From Rhodococcus sp. ABRD24 (lineage in GTDB: Bacteria > Actinomycetota > Actinomycetes > Mycobacteriales > Mycobacteriaceae), in assembly GCF_004328705.1 (NCBI RefSeq), contig NZ_CP035319.1, positions 4,030,001 through 4,094,000 on the forward strand: DNA of 64,000 nucleotides, given 5' to 3'. The notes below the pieces were generated by a model. That model was not told the DNA's origin, searched no databases, and was given only the letters and a program-made list of their open reading frames with translations. The position numbers and the translations under genes are program-made. Of the stretch, positions 27,756-37,470 are shown in pieces (positions within the stretch are counted from its first letter, which is position 1; every line of letters begins with the position of its first letter).

Positions 27756-29066
27756 TCAGTCGAACAGCGTCGACCCCCAGTAGCCGCCGTCGCCGACGCC
27801 CGGCGGCACCGCGAACACCGCTGAGCCGACGTGCTTGATGTACTCGTTGAGCGCATCGTTGCGGGCCAGGTTCTGCTGCATCGGCACAAACTGCTTCTGC
27901 GGATCGCGGCAGTAGGCGATGAAGAAGAGCCCGGCGTCGAGGTGACCGAATCCGTCTGTGCCATCGGTGAAGTTGTAGCCGCGGCGCAGGATCTGAATGC
28001 CGCCGAGCTCCTCCGCCGAGGCAAGCCGCACGTGGGCGTCGGTGTCGATCGCCGGCTTGCCGCCGGCACCCTTCGCCTCGAGGTTGAGCGGCGAGAACTC
28101 GTCCTTCTCACCGAGCGGCGCGCCGCTGCCCTTGCTGCGGCCGAACACCCGTTCCTGCTCGTGTAGCGTCGTGCGGTCCCACGGCTCGATCAGCATTCGG
28201 ATCCGGCGGGCCACCAGGTACGAGCCGCCCGCCATCCAGGCCTGATCGTCATTGGGGTCAACCCACACGAACTCGGACACCGCCGCCGGGTCCTCCGCCT
28301 TGATGTTGCGGGTTCCGTCCTTGAACCCGAACAGGTTTCGTGGAGTGGTCTGGCTGGTCGACGTCGACGAGGTGCGGCCGAAGCCCAGCTGGGACCAGCG
28401 CACCGCGACCACACCGAATCCGACGCGGGCGAGATTGCGGACGGCGTGCACCGCCACCTGCGGGTCGTCGGCGCAGGCCTGGATCGCGATGTCGCCGCCG
28501 CTGCGGGCGGGGTCAAGGGCGTCGCCCGTGAACTTCGGCAGATCCGTCAGAGCTGCCGGCCGTTTACCTGCCAGTCCGAACCGGTCCTTGCCATCGGTGG
28601 CGAACAGAGAGGGTCCGAAGCCGATCGTGAGGGTCAGTTTGGACGCGTGCAGATCGAGCGCCTCGCCGGTGTCGCTCGGCGGCTTGTACTCGCCGGCTCC
28701 GATCGCACCGTCCTCGGTGGCCTCCTCGCCGGCGGTCATCCGCTCGGCCATCGAGGTCCATTTTTTCAGCATCTCGACCAGTTCGTCACGCGAGTCGGTG
28801 ATGACGTCGAACGCGACGAAGTGCATCCGGTCCTGTGCGGGCGTGACGATTCCGGCCTGGTGCTCGCCACGAAAAGGAACTGTTTGCGCCGTCGATGCTG
28901 CCGCCTCGGGGATGGTCAGGCGCCCCACTGCGGCGCCGGTCCCGGCGAGCACGGCGCCCGCTCCGATGGCGCCGAACAGGCGTCGGCGGGACAGACCCGG
29001 ACGTGGCTCGGGCTCTGCGACGCTGTCCTGATTGCGGCCCTGCCCGCCGCTATCCTGCAACGACAC
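27756..29066 (-). CDS. efeB: EfeB, Dyp-type haem peroxidase / deferrochelatase
   Basis: 436 residues. A twin-arginine signal (SRRRLFGAIGAGAVLAG) shows folded export by Tat. The dye-decolorising peroxidase motif GxxDG appears as FGFKDGTRN, with further Dyp segments (DPQVAVHAVRNLARVGFG, then GSYLVARRIRMLIEPWDRT). EfeB works with EfeO and EfeU in uptake of ferrous iron or iron extraction from haem. The gene overlaps efeO by 17 bases in the same direction, and a convergent small gene ends 21 bases from it. Confidence 0.95.
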   Translation of the reverse strand: MSLQDSGGQGRNQDSVAEPEPRPGLSRRRLFGAIGAGAVLAGTGAAVGRLTIPEAAASTAQTVPFRGEHQAGIVTPAQDRMHFVAFDVITDSRDELVEMLKKWTSMAERMTAGEEATEDGAIGAGEYKPPSDTGEALDLHASKLTLTIGFGPSLFATDGKDRFGLAGKRPAALTDLPKFTGDALDPARSGGDIAIQACADDPQVAVHAVRNLARVGFGVVAVRWSQLGFGRTSSTSTSQTTPRNLFGFKDGTRNIKAEDPAAVSEFVWVDPNDDQAWMAGGSYLVARRIRMLIEPWDRTTLHEQERVFGRSKGSGAPLGEKDEFSPLNLEAKGAGGKPAIDTDAHVRLASAEELGGIQILRRGYNFTDGTDGFGHLDAGLFFIAYCRDPQKQFVPMQQNLARNDALNEYIKHVGSAVFAVPPGVGDGGYWGSTLFD

Positions 29067-30177
29067 CTTGCACCTGGCTCACCTCGGCGGACAGCGCGTC
29101 GATCTTCTGCGACAGTGCTTGGCGCTGTGGCTCGGTCACCGTCTCGTACGAGACGAAGACGTCGCCCTGGCGGTACTGCGAGAGGGCCTGATCGAGTTCG
29201 GCGAAGCGCTGATCGATGCGCGCGGCGAGTTCTGGGTTGCGCTCGTCGAGGATCGGGCGCAGCGAAGCGATCGCTGCCTGCGAGCCGTCGGCGTTGGCCT
29301 GGAAGTCGTACAGGTCGGTGTGGGAGAAGATGTCCTCCTCGCCGGTGATCTTGGTGCGGGCAATCTCGTCGAGTAGCGTCTGCGCGCCGCCCGCCATCTG
29401 GATAGGGTCGATCCGGAAGTCCGGTGCGGCAACGCCGTCCGTCAGCTCCTGCAGATCGGCGAGGAGCTGGTCCGCGATCGTGTGCGTGTCGGGCTGTGGG
29501 CCCTGGATCCACAGGTCCTTCTCGAGGCGGTGGAAGCCGGTCCAGTTCCAGCCCGGCTCGACGTCCACCTCGCGCAGGTCGATGCGCGGGTCGAGGTCGT
29601 CGGGGAAGCTCTCGGCGATCGGCTCGATGCGCTCGTAGTAGGTGCGCGTGAGCGGATACTGAGCCTTGGCGCTCGCGATGTCCCCGGCCTTGATCGCGGC
29701 AACGAACGCGGTGGCCGTCTCCTGCAGTGCGGCCAGCTGACTGTCGACGTAGCGTTTGTATCCCGCGGCGGCCTCGGCGAGGCGGCCGTCCTGGTCGGTC
29801 GGGGCCGCCGAGTCACCCGTCACGACGAATTCGCTGCGTATGCCGTCGCCGACCATGCCCGGTTTGCACGCGGTGTGGTAGGTGCCGGCCTCGGCCAGAT
29901 TGACGATCAGCTGGCGGGTGAGTCCGGGTCCGACGTTCTCGACCTCGCCCATCACCCGGTCGCCGTCCCCGAAGACATAGAATTCGGTGACCTTGGCGCC
30001 GTTGTTGGTGATCGCGAATGTGGTGTTGCCGGTCTCGGCAGTGTTGCCCGAGATCTCGCATGCGGTGTCGGTGGCGGTCACGGTGATCGATTCGCCGCCT
30101 GAGGATTTGGACGTGCAGGCCGCGAGGGCGAGCGGGGCGATCATGAGTAGAGCGATCGCGGAGCTGTTACGACGCAC
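29050..30177 (-). CDS. efeO: EfeO, iron-binding lipoprotein of the EfeUOB system
   Basis: 375 residues. A lipoprotein signal ends in LALAAC (Cys21). A cupredoxin-like N-terminal domain (residues about 30-125, with YHTACKPGM) is followed by an imelysin/M75 domain containing the HxxE metal motif in GFHRLEKDLW. It delivers iron to the EfeU permease at the outer face of the membrane. It sits 13 bases after efeU. Confidence 0.95.
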   Translation of the reverse strand: MRRNSSAIALLMIAPLALAACTSKSSGGESITVTATDTACEISGNTAETGNTTFAITNNGAKVTEFYVFGDGDRVMGEVENVGPGLTRQLIVNLAEAGTYHTACKPGMVGDGIRSEFVVTGDSAAPTDQDGRLAEAAAGYKRYVDSQLAALQETATAFVAAIKAGDIASAKAQYPLTRTYYERIEPIAESFPDDLDPRIDLREVDVEPGWNWTGFHRLEKDLWIQGPQPDTHTIADQLLADLQELTDGVAAPDFRIDPIQMAGGAQTLLDEIARTKITGEEDIFSHTDLYDFQANADGSQAAIASLRPILDERNPELAARIDQRFAELDQALSQYRQGDVFVSYETVTEPQRQALSQKIDALSAEVSQVQGVVAG

Positions 30178-30190
30178 GGGGCAGAGCCTT

Positions 30191-31087
30191 TCAGGAGACG
30201 GTGATCTGGGAGTTTTCTTCGGTGGCGGCCGACTTCGGCCGAGTGGTCACGGGCCGCAGGAACAGCGGCAGCACGACCACGAGGTAGACGACCCACGCCA
30301 GGAGTTGGAGCACGGTCGGATCGGGGCGGAAGTTGAAGATTCCGGACAGCACGGTCCCGTACCAGCTGGACGTGTCGAACCCCGACGAGATGTCGAACGC
30401 CATCGTGCCCCCGCCGGGCAGCGGGCCGGCGATCTGCAGGGCGCGGACGCCGTAGGAGAGGATGCCGGCGGCGACGACCACGAGGAAGACGCCGGTGTAA
30501 CGGAAGAATCGGGCGAAGTCGATGCGGACGGCGCCCACGTACAGGAGCACGGTGAGGACCGCGGCGATCACGATGCCGAGCAGGAGGCCGACGAGCGGCC
30601 ACGCGCTGCCGTCGGTGTTCTCGGCATAGCCGACGAGCAGCAGTGCGGTCTCGACCCCTTCGCGTCCGACGGCGAAGAACGCCATTGCGGCGACCGCGAG
30701 CGGCCCGACCTCCAGTGCCCGGCCCATTCCGGTCTTCAGATGTCCGGAGATCGACGCGGCAGCGGTGCGCATCCACAGCACCATGGCGGTCACGATGGCG
30801 ACTGCGATGACAGACGCGAGTCCGCTGATGAGTTCAGCGGCTGTGCCGGTGACGGTCGAGGTACCGAAGTGAATGGCGACGAAGAGGACGGCGACCATGG
30901 CGATGGCTGCGCCGACGCCCGCCCATACCCATTTGAGGGCATCCCGGCGCTCGGACTTGACGAGGAACGCGACCAGGATCATCACGACGATCCCGGTCTC
31001 GAGGCCCTCGCGGACGCCGATCAGACCGCTGCCGAACAGCTGTGTCGCGATGGACGGCGCGCCCGCGGCCGCGGCGAGGACAGACAC
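30191..31087 (-). CDS. efeU: EfeU, FTR1-type iron permease
   Basis: A 298-residue seven-helix permease. The two RExxE iron-binding motifs of the FTR1 family are present: VREGLETG in the first helix and GREGVETA in the fourth. The GTG at 31087 has AGGAG eight bases upstream and directly precedes the first helix. A longer frame exists but adds a basic unconserved leader. It is first in the efeUOB operon, with an IdeR-like box 47 bases upstream. Confidence 0.93.
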   Translation of the reverse strand: MSVLAAAAGAPSIATQLFGSGLIGVREGLETGIVVMILVAFLVKSERRDALKWVWAGVGAAIAMVAVLFVAIHFGTSTVTGTAAELISGLASVIAVAIVTAMVLWMRTAAASISGHLKTGMGRALEVGPLAVAAMAFFAVGREGVETALLLVGYAENTDGSAWPLVGLLLGIVIAAVLTVLLYVGAVRIDFARFFRYTGVFLVVVAAGILSYGVRALQIAGPLPGGGTMAFDISSGFDTSSWYGTVLSGIFNFRPDPTVLQLLAWVVYLVVVLPLFLRPVTTRPKSAATEENSQITVS

Positions 31088-31133
31088 TGCATATGCTCCT
31101 GATCCGAGTCGGTACGGTCGGCGGGCCCTCGAA

Positions 31134-31152
31134 ATAGGCAAGGCAAACCTTA
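31134..31152 (-). promoter_or_regulatory. IdeR/DtxR-type iron box in front of efeU
   Basis: TAAGGTTTGCCTTGCCTAT on the minus strand agrees with the consensus TWAGGTWAGSCTWACCTWA at 16 of 19 positions by my count. It lies 47 bases before the efeU start in a short AT-rich stretch, where iron-bound IdeR would block transcription. Confidence 0.75.
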
Positions 31153-31274
31153 GATTCTCACGCTGAAAATAGCATCACCTGAGGCCGCTCGGAAACCGGG
31201 TCGTATTCAGCCCTTTTCGTCCGAATTGGGTGTTCGGTCCTCAATCCGGCGAGCGTCGCGACCGTCTGGTCTGG

Positions 31275-32147
31275 ATGATGGTTGCCGTGACGAGAGTTGG
31301 GGCGACGAGAGTTGGGGCGACGAGAGTTGGGGCGGCGAGAAACGGGACGCCGAGGGCGAACCCGACGAGAATGCCGCCAGCGCCGCGCCCGCCGAGGCCG
31401 CGTCGCCGCGGGCGGGTGGCCGTGATGGTGACATCGGCTGCCTTGGTGGGTGTGGCGGTCGTGACCCTGTCGGTCGGGCTCGCGGATCTCGACCAGCCGC
31501 CGATCGAGGTCCCCGCTGGTATTCCGCCGGGCCTCGGTGCGCCGGTCCCGGTGATCGACATCAATGCGCCCGGCCGTACCGCGAGCCTGCTACGGGACTG
31601 GGCGGGGCCGCTCGCCACGCCGATCGGGGTTTCCGTCACCGCGCTCGAGGCGTATGGCTACGCGGCGCGCGTGATGGAACAGACCCGGCCGGAGTGCGGA
31701 ATCGGCTGGACCACACTGGCTGGTATTGCGAGTGTGGAGAGCAAGCACGGCACCCATGGGGGTGCGCGCGTTGGTGACAGTGGACAGGTGGACCCGCCGA
31801 TCCGTGGCATCCCGCTCGACGGCTCGCCCGGCGTCGCGGAGATTCCTGACACCGACGACGGCACATCGGACGGCGACGCGACGCACGATCGCGCGATGGG
31901 CCCACTGCAGTTCATCCCAGAAACATGGAAGCGCTGGGGCGTCGACGCGAACGGTGACGGCGTCGCCGATCCCGACAACATCGACGACGCAGCGCTCACC
32001 GCGGCCCGCTACCTGTGCGCCCGTGGCGGCGACCTCACCACCGCTGACGGCTGGCAGAAGGCGCTCATGGCGTACAACCTGTCGGGGGAGTATCTGATGG
32101 AGGTGCGCGATCGGGCGGCGGCGTACTCGGTGGGAATACGGCGGTGA
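31275..32147 (+). CDS. Membrane-anchored lytic transglycosylase (LpqU-like)
   Basis: Cleaves peptidoglycan glycan strands. A basic, Pro/Arg-rich cytoplasmic N terminus (about 50 residues) precedes one membrane helix (VAVMVTSAALVGVAVVTLSV). An SLT-like domain follows, with the catalytic Glu in SVESKHGTHGG and the supporting AMGPLQFIPETWKRWGVDANGDG and ALMAYNLSGEYL. It occupies the place of the M. tuberculosis lpqU before eno, but here there is no lipobox. The start is uncertain: ATG 31275, ATG 31278 and a GTG at 31287 are all possible. The N terminus includes a triple 15-base repeat. Confidence 0.85.
   Translation: MMVAVTRVGATRVGATRVGAARNGTPRANPTRMPPAPRPPRPRRRGRVAVMVTSAALVGVAVVTLSVGLADLDQPPIEVPAGIPPGLGAPVPVIDINAPGRTASLLRDWAGPLATPIGVSVTALEAYGYAARVMEQTRPECGIGWTTLAGIASVESKHGTHGGARVGDSGQVDPPIRGIPLDGSPGVAEIPDTDDGTSDGDATHDRAMGPLQFIPETWKRWGVDANGDGVADPDNIDDAALTAARYLCARGGDLTTADGWQKALMAYNLSGEYLMEVRDRAAAYSVGIRR
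31291..31335 (+). repeat. Three tandem 15-bp units within the transglycosylase N terminus
   Basis: The unit CGAGAGTTGGGGCGA occurs at 31291, 31306 and 31321 (the last with one change). In frame it encodes a repeated five-residue block (TRVGA) before the membrane helix. Copy number could vary between strains. Confidence 0.9.
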
Positions 32148-32235
32148 CGACTCCACGGGCTTCGGAGGTGACGAGCACCAGGAGTGATGGGCGCGACGCG
32201 CGTGCCTCGAGACGGGAGTCGGTTACGCCGGTTAG

Positions 32236-33657
<1,422 letters not shown>

Positions 33658-33665
33658 GCAGGCTG

Positions 33666-34385
33666 ATGAACCAGCGCGGTAGGTCGCGGTCGGGTCGCCC
33701 CTCTCCGGGTGGGCGTCCCGAGCGCCGCAGCGACGGAACCGGGCAGGGGCCGCATCGGCCCCGCCGCGCCCGGTCCGGTGCGCCTGCCGCGCCCACCGGC
33801 AGCAGCGACTCCACCGCACCGGAAACCCCCGGTGCGGACGCAGCGGTCGATGGAGCCACTCGCGCCGCCCGCACCCGCCCCTCCCGGGTGGGTGCGCGGC
33901 GGGTCGCGCCGCCGGAACGGCCCGAGCGCACCTTCTTCGGGCTGTCGACGGGCCGTGCGGTGATTCTCGCCGTAGTGATCTGTGCGCTGGCACTGACTCT
34001 CGCGATGCCGCTGCGCACTTACCTCACTCAGCGCGCCGAGGCGGACCGACTGGCCTCCGAACGCGTGTCGCTCGAGAACGAGCTGAAAGCACTGCAGATT
34101 CAGAAGCAGCAGATCGAAGACCCCGCGTGGATCGATGCGCAGGCCCGTGAACGGCTCGGTCTGGTAAAGCCGGGCGAGACGCCGTACAAGGTCCAGCTAC
34201 CCGGTGACTACAAGCCTCCGGTCAAGGATGCTCCGCCCCCGCCGCCATCGACCGGGGCATGGCACAGCGATCTGTGGCAGCGAATGACGCAACCGCTACC
34301 TGTCGCTGAGCCCGAACCCGCAACGCCGGAGACCCGAACGGTGCCGGCGCCCGCACCTCGAGAACCAGGAGTACCCACCGGGTGA
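33666..34385 (+). CDS. FtsB/DivIC-family septum formation protein
   Basis: A 239-residue bitopic membrane protein: a Pro/Arg-rich cytoplasmic region (1-95), one helix (98-116), then a coiled coil (AEADRLASERVSLENELKAL, about 120-150). The conserved DPAWIDAQARERLGLVKPGE segment follows, then a Pro-rich tail. The family bridges FtsL and FtsQ in the divisome. It is the ortholog of the gene after eno in M. tuberculosis (Rv1024). The 3' end overlaps the DUF501 start by 4 bases. Confidence 0.92.
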   Translation: MNQRGRSRSGRPSPGGRPERRSDGTGQGPHRPRRARSGAPAAPTGSSDSTAPETPGADAAVDGATRAARTRPSRVGARRVAPPERPERTFFGLSTGRAVILAVVICALALTLAMPLRTYLTQRAEADRLASERVSLENELKALQIQKQQIEDPAWIDAQARERLGLVKPGETPYKVQLPGDYKPPVKDAPPPPPSTGAWHSDLWQRMTQPLPVAEPEPATPETRTVPAPAPREPGVPTG

Positions 34386-34909
34386 GTGAATCGTCCGTCC
34401 CTCAGCAAGATCTCGATGCGGTGCAGGCGCAGTTGGGTCGCGTCCCGCGTGGCGTGCTCGCGATCGCCTACCGCTGCCCGGACGGTCAGCCCGGTGTCGT
34501 GAAGACGGCACCCCGGCTGCCCGACGGCACCCCGTTCCCCACCCTGTACTACCTCACGGATCCGCGGCTGACCGCGGAGGCCAGCCGTCAGGAGTCGGCA
34601 GGTGTGATGCGTGAGATGACCGAGCGGCTCGGCACCGACGCGGAACTTGCCGAGGCCTACCGTCTCGCCCACGAGTCCTACCTTGCCGAGCGCAACGAGA
34701 TCGATTCGCTCGGAACCGATTTCACTGGTGGCGGTATGCCGGACCGGGTCAAGTGCCTGCACGTACTCATGGCGCACTCGCTCGCGAAGGGTCCGGGGGT
34801 CAACCCGTTCGGCGACGAGTCCGTTGCGCTTGCCGCCCGTGGCAAGCTGCGGGGCACCGCGATTCCCGCGGACTGGCCGCAGTACCAGGGTCCTGCGGAG
34901 GACGAGTGA
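34382..34909 (+). CDS. DUF501 family protein
   Basis: 175 residues, cytoplasmic. Family features: VAYRCPDGQPGVVKTAPRLPDGTPFPTLYYLT-type N-terminal block (here with IAYRC) and a C-terminal GGGMPDRVKCLHVLMAHSLAKGPGVNPFGDE, both strongly conserved in actinobacteria. Function is unknown. It is coupled to ftsB (GTGA) and to ppx (GTGA), an arrangement conserved with Rv1025. Confidence 0.93.
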   Translation: MSESSVPQQDLDAVQAQLGRVPRGVLAIAYRCPDGQPGVVKTAPRLPDGTPFPTLYYLTDPRLTAEASRQESAGVMREMTERLGTDAELAEAYRLAHESYLAERNEIDSLGTDFTGGGMPDRVKCLHVLMAHSLAKGPGVNPFGDESVALAARGKLRGTAIPADWPQYQGPAEDE

Positions 34910-35862
34910 CCCGCGTCGCCGCGATCGACTGCGGCACCAACTCGATCCGTCTGCTGGTCGCGGATGCCGACGGTAGCGGCCGATTGACCGACGTCAGTCG
35001 TCAGATGCGGATCGTGCGGCTCGGCCAGGGCGTCGACGCCACCGGCGCCTTCGCGCCCGAGGCGATCGAACGAACCCGCGTGGCGCTGAGCGAGTACGCC
35101 GACATCATCCGGGACACCGGCGCGGTGGCAGTGCGGATGGTCGCGACCTCGGCCACGCGCGACGCCGCCAACCGTGAGGACTTCTTCGCGATGACGCGTG
35201 AGGTGCTGGGCGCCGTAATTCCGGGCGCGCAGGCCGAGGTCATCACCGGTGACGAGGAAGCGCGGCTGTCGTTCTCGGGTGCCGTGGGCGAACTCGATCC
35301 GGCCGAAGGACCGTTCGTGGTGGTCGATCTCGGCGGCGGGTCCACCGAGGTGGTCCTCGGCGATGACGCCGGTGTCCACGCAGCGTTCTCGACGGACATC
35401 GGTTGTGTCCGGGTGACGGAGCGCTGCCTGCACGACGATCCACCGAGCGCGGATCAGGTGGATGCGGCCCGCGCCTTCGCGTCGGAGCGGCTCGCGGAGT
35501 CATTCGCCCGCGTCCCGGTCGAACAAGCCCACACGTGGGTCGGGGTCGCCGGCACGATGACCACATTGTCCGCGGTGGCGCAGGATCTGCCCGAGTACGA
35601 CGCAGACCGGGTGCACCTGTCCCGGCTCAGTCTCGAGCAGCTACACGCCGTCGCGCAGCGACTGGTATCGATGACGCACGACCAGCGTGCGGCCCTCGGC
35701 CCGGTTCATCCGGGGCGGGTGGACGTGATCGGCGGCGGTGCCATCGTCACCACCGTTCTCGCGGACGAACTCTCGCGCCGCGCCGGAATCGGTGAACTCG
35801 TCGTCAGCGAGCACGACATTCTCGATGGGATTGCAATGTCGATCCCACTGGGCGGGTCGTGA
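34906..35862 (+). CDS. Ppx/GppA family exopolyphosphatase
   Basis: Hydrolyses terminal phosphate of inorganic polyphosphate or pppGpp. The 318-residue ASKHA-fold protein has AAIDCGTNSIRLLVAD (phosphate-1 loop), the ATSATRDAANREDF segment, GDEEARLSFSGAV, the glycine-rich VVDLGGGSTEVVLG and VAGTMTTLSAVA. It lacks the C-terminal HD domain of long Ppx proteins, as does Rv1026. The GTG at 34906 overlaps DUF501. Confidence 0.93.
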   Translation: MTRVAAIDCGTNSIRLLVADADGSGRLTDVSRQMRIVRLGQGVDATGAFAPEAIERTRVALSEYADIIRDTGAVAVRMVATSATRDAANREDFFAMTREVLGAVIPGAQAEVITGDEEARLSFSGAVGELDPAEGPFVVVDLGGGSTEVVLGDDAGVHAAFSTDIGCVRVTERCLHDDPPSADQVDAARAFASERLAESFARVPVEQAHTWVGVAGTMTTLSAVAQDLPEYDADRVHLSRLSLEQLHAVAQRLVSMTHDQRAALGPVHPGRVDVIGGGAIVTTVLADELSRRAGIGELVVSEHDILDGIAMSIPLGGS

Positions 35863-35939
35863 AGTAGCTCACTCCTCGAACTGCCTAAACTGTTCGATGG
35901 GTTCCACTTGCGTGGCCACCGGAGTCGGGCCGGTGGTGG

Positions 35940-36013
35940 GCCCCCATAGCCCAATTGGCAGAGGCAGCGGACTTAAAATCCGCACAGTGTCGGTTCGAGT
36001 CCGACTGGGGGCA
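35940..36013 (+). tRNA. tRNA-Leu (anticodon UAA) with a short variable loop
   Basis: 74 nt. Acceptor GCCCCCA/TGGGGGC. D stem of three pairs (GCC/GGC) around CAATTGGCAGA. Anticodon stem GCGGA/TCCGC with loop CTTAAAA, giving anticodon TAA. T arm GTCGG-TTCGAGT-CCGAC. Discriminator A. The D arm is of the Leu type, but the variable region is only five bases (ACAGT) instead of the long arm normal for tRNA-Leu. CCA is not encoded in full (CCG follows). Confidence 0.88.
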
Positions 36014-36129
36014 CCGCCGACCCGCGGGGCCATCGGTGCTTCCGGGAGTGCCGATTGATCGGTCGGTCCCCACTACGGCCGCGAGTGGGTGGGCGGAGTG
36101 CTTCGTCGCCCGCGTTGGGGCATTTGCGA

Positions 36130-37470
36130 TCAGTTGGTATGGACCGTCGTGAACGATTCGCCGTCGACCAGTGCCACGCCGGTTCGCGTCGTCGTGAGGC
36201 TCTGGCCGCCGCCGCGTCCTTCGAGCCCGAGACGCTCCAGCGGAACAGCCCAGGCAGTCAGGCCTGTGTGCGGGTCGATCGCGATCAGTGCCTCGGATGT
36301 GACCGCGAGCGCATTCCGCCCGTCGAAGGCGGTCGGTACCGGGTTGCCGGCGGACGCCCGCTGCCATAGCCGGGTCCCGGTGCGCAGGTCCAAAGCGGAT
36401 TCCGACTCCTCGGTACGTACTAGCACGGTGTCACCCACGATCGCGACGTGCGAAGCCGCGCCGAGTTCGGAGTCGCTCCAAAGGAGCTCGCCAGAACTGC
36501 TGTCGTAGGCGCTTTCGTCGATCACGAGCGGTAGCGAGACGTCGGAGGGTCGGTCGAGGGAGGGCCGTCGGGTGCTGGTGGAATCGGTGGTGAACAGCAG
36601 CGTCCCGGCCTGGTCGTAGACATCGGTGCCGGGCACACGTCCGCTTCGGCATTCGGTGCGGGTGACGATCGACCGACCGGATGCAATGCGGGCGGAGGCG
36701 GAGCATTCGCTGATGGCCGTCGACCAGAGTATTCTTCCCGAATCAACTGCGAATCCGGCAGTGCTGCCACCGATTTCGAGGATGCCGGTCTCGTCGATCA
36801 GGGTGAGAACCTGATCGGAGTACAGGTCCTCCCACGCAGTACCCATATCGAACGTCGTTGTCCAGCCCGTGTCCGGGGTGTCGAACGTACCGCCATGAGC
36901 CTCAATGTCGTCGGATTCGGGGTCGCCTTCGACGATGATCAGTCGATCGCCGCTCGCGCCGATTGCGAGGACCCGCCAGTCGTTCGGCAGTGAGGTGCGG
37001 GAGACGTTGCCGGTCCGCGCGTCGAACCCGATGATTGTGGGATCGCCCTCGTAGGAACTCGAGTAGCAGACCACCTTTCCTCGCAACGGTTCTGCGGCGC
37101 ATCCACCGAGGTCTCCCGCGGGTACCGTCCAGCGGATGTTTCCGGTGTCGGCATCGACGCCGATCATGGTCGGCTGATCGAGGGCCGCTGTCCGCGGATT
37201 CGGCAGCGCCATCATTGTGACGAGGGTTCCCCCGGATTCGACGAATCCTGTTTCGCCCAGATCGAACTCGTTGCCGGGCACGGGGCTGCGGAACTGGGCG
37301 AAGGACCGCCCGAAGGTCTCGGCCGCGTCGATGCGCCAGGTCGTGGTAGGCGCGGCAGCCGGGCCGTGGTCGGTGGTGGCGACGACTGCGGCGGCGCTGC
37401 CGACAGTGAGAACCGCTGCCGTCGCGGCGATCACTAGGTTGCGGGCGCTTCTGTCGAGTCCCAAGTTCAA
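36130..37470 (-). CDS. Exported PQQ-type beta-propeller protein
   Basis: 446 residues. A short basic start and one hydrophobic helix (NLVIAATAAVLTVGSAAAVVA) serve as signal or anchor. The rest shows repeated propeller blades of the kind GVDADTGNIRWTVPAG, GFDARTGNVSRT, FAVDSGRILWSTA, ALDLRTGTRLWQRA and AIDPHTGLTAWAVP, as in PQQ/BamB-like domains. No catalytic residues are recognisable. It overlaps the upstream gene at 37467-37470, so the pair is one transcription unit. A scaffold or sensor at the envelope is a guess. Confidence 0.8.
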   Translation of the reverse strand: MNLGLDRSARNLVIAATAAVLTVGSAAAVVATTDHGPAAAPTTTWRIDAAETFGRSFAQFRSPVPGNEFDLGETGFVESGGTLVTMMALPNPRTAALDQPTMIGVDADTGNIRWTVPAGDLGGCAAEPLRGKVVCYSSSYEGDPTIIGFDARTGNVSRTSLPNDWRVLAIGASGDRLIIVEGDPESDDIEAHGGTFDTPDTGWTTTFDMGTAWEDLYSDQVLTLIDETGILEIGGSTAGFAVDSGRILWSTAISECSASARIASGRSIVTRTECRSGRVPGTDVYDQAGTLLFTTDSTSTRRPSLDRPSDVSLPLVIDESAYDSSSGELLWSDSELGAASHVAIVGDTVLVRTEESESALDLRTGTRLWQRASAGNPVPTAFDGRNALAVTSEALIAIDPHTGLTAWAVPLERLGLEGRGGGQSLTTTRTGVALVDGESFTTVHTN

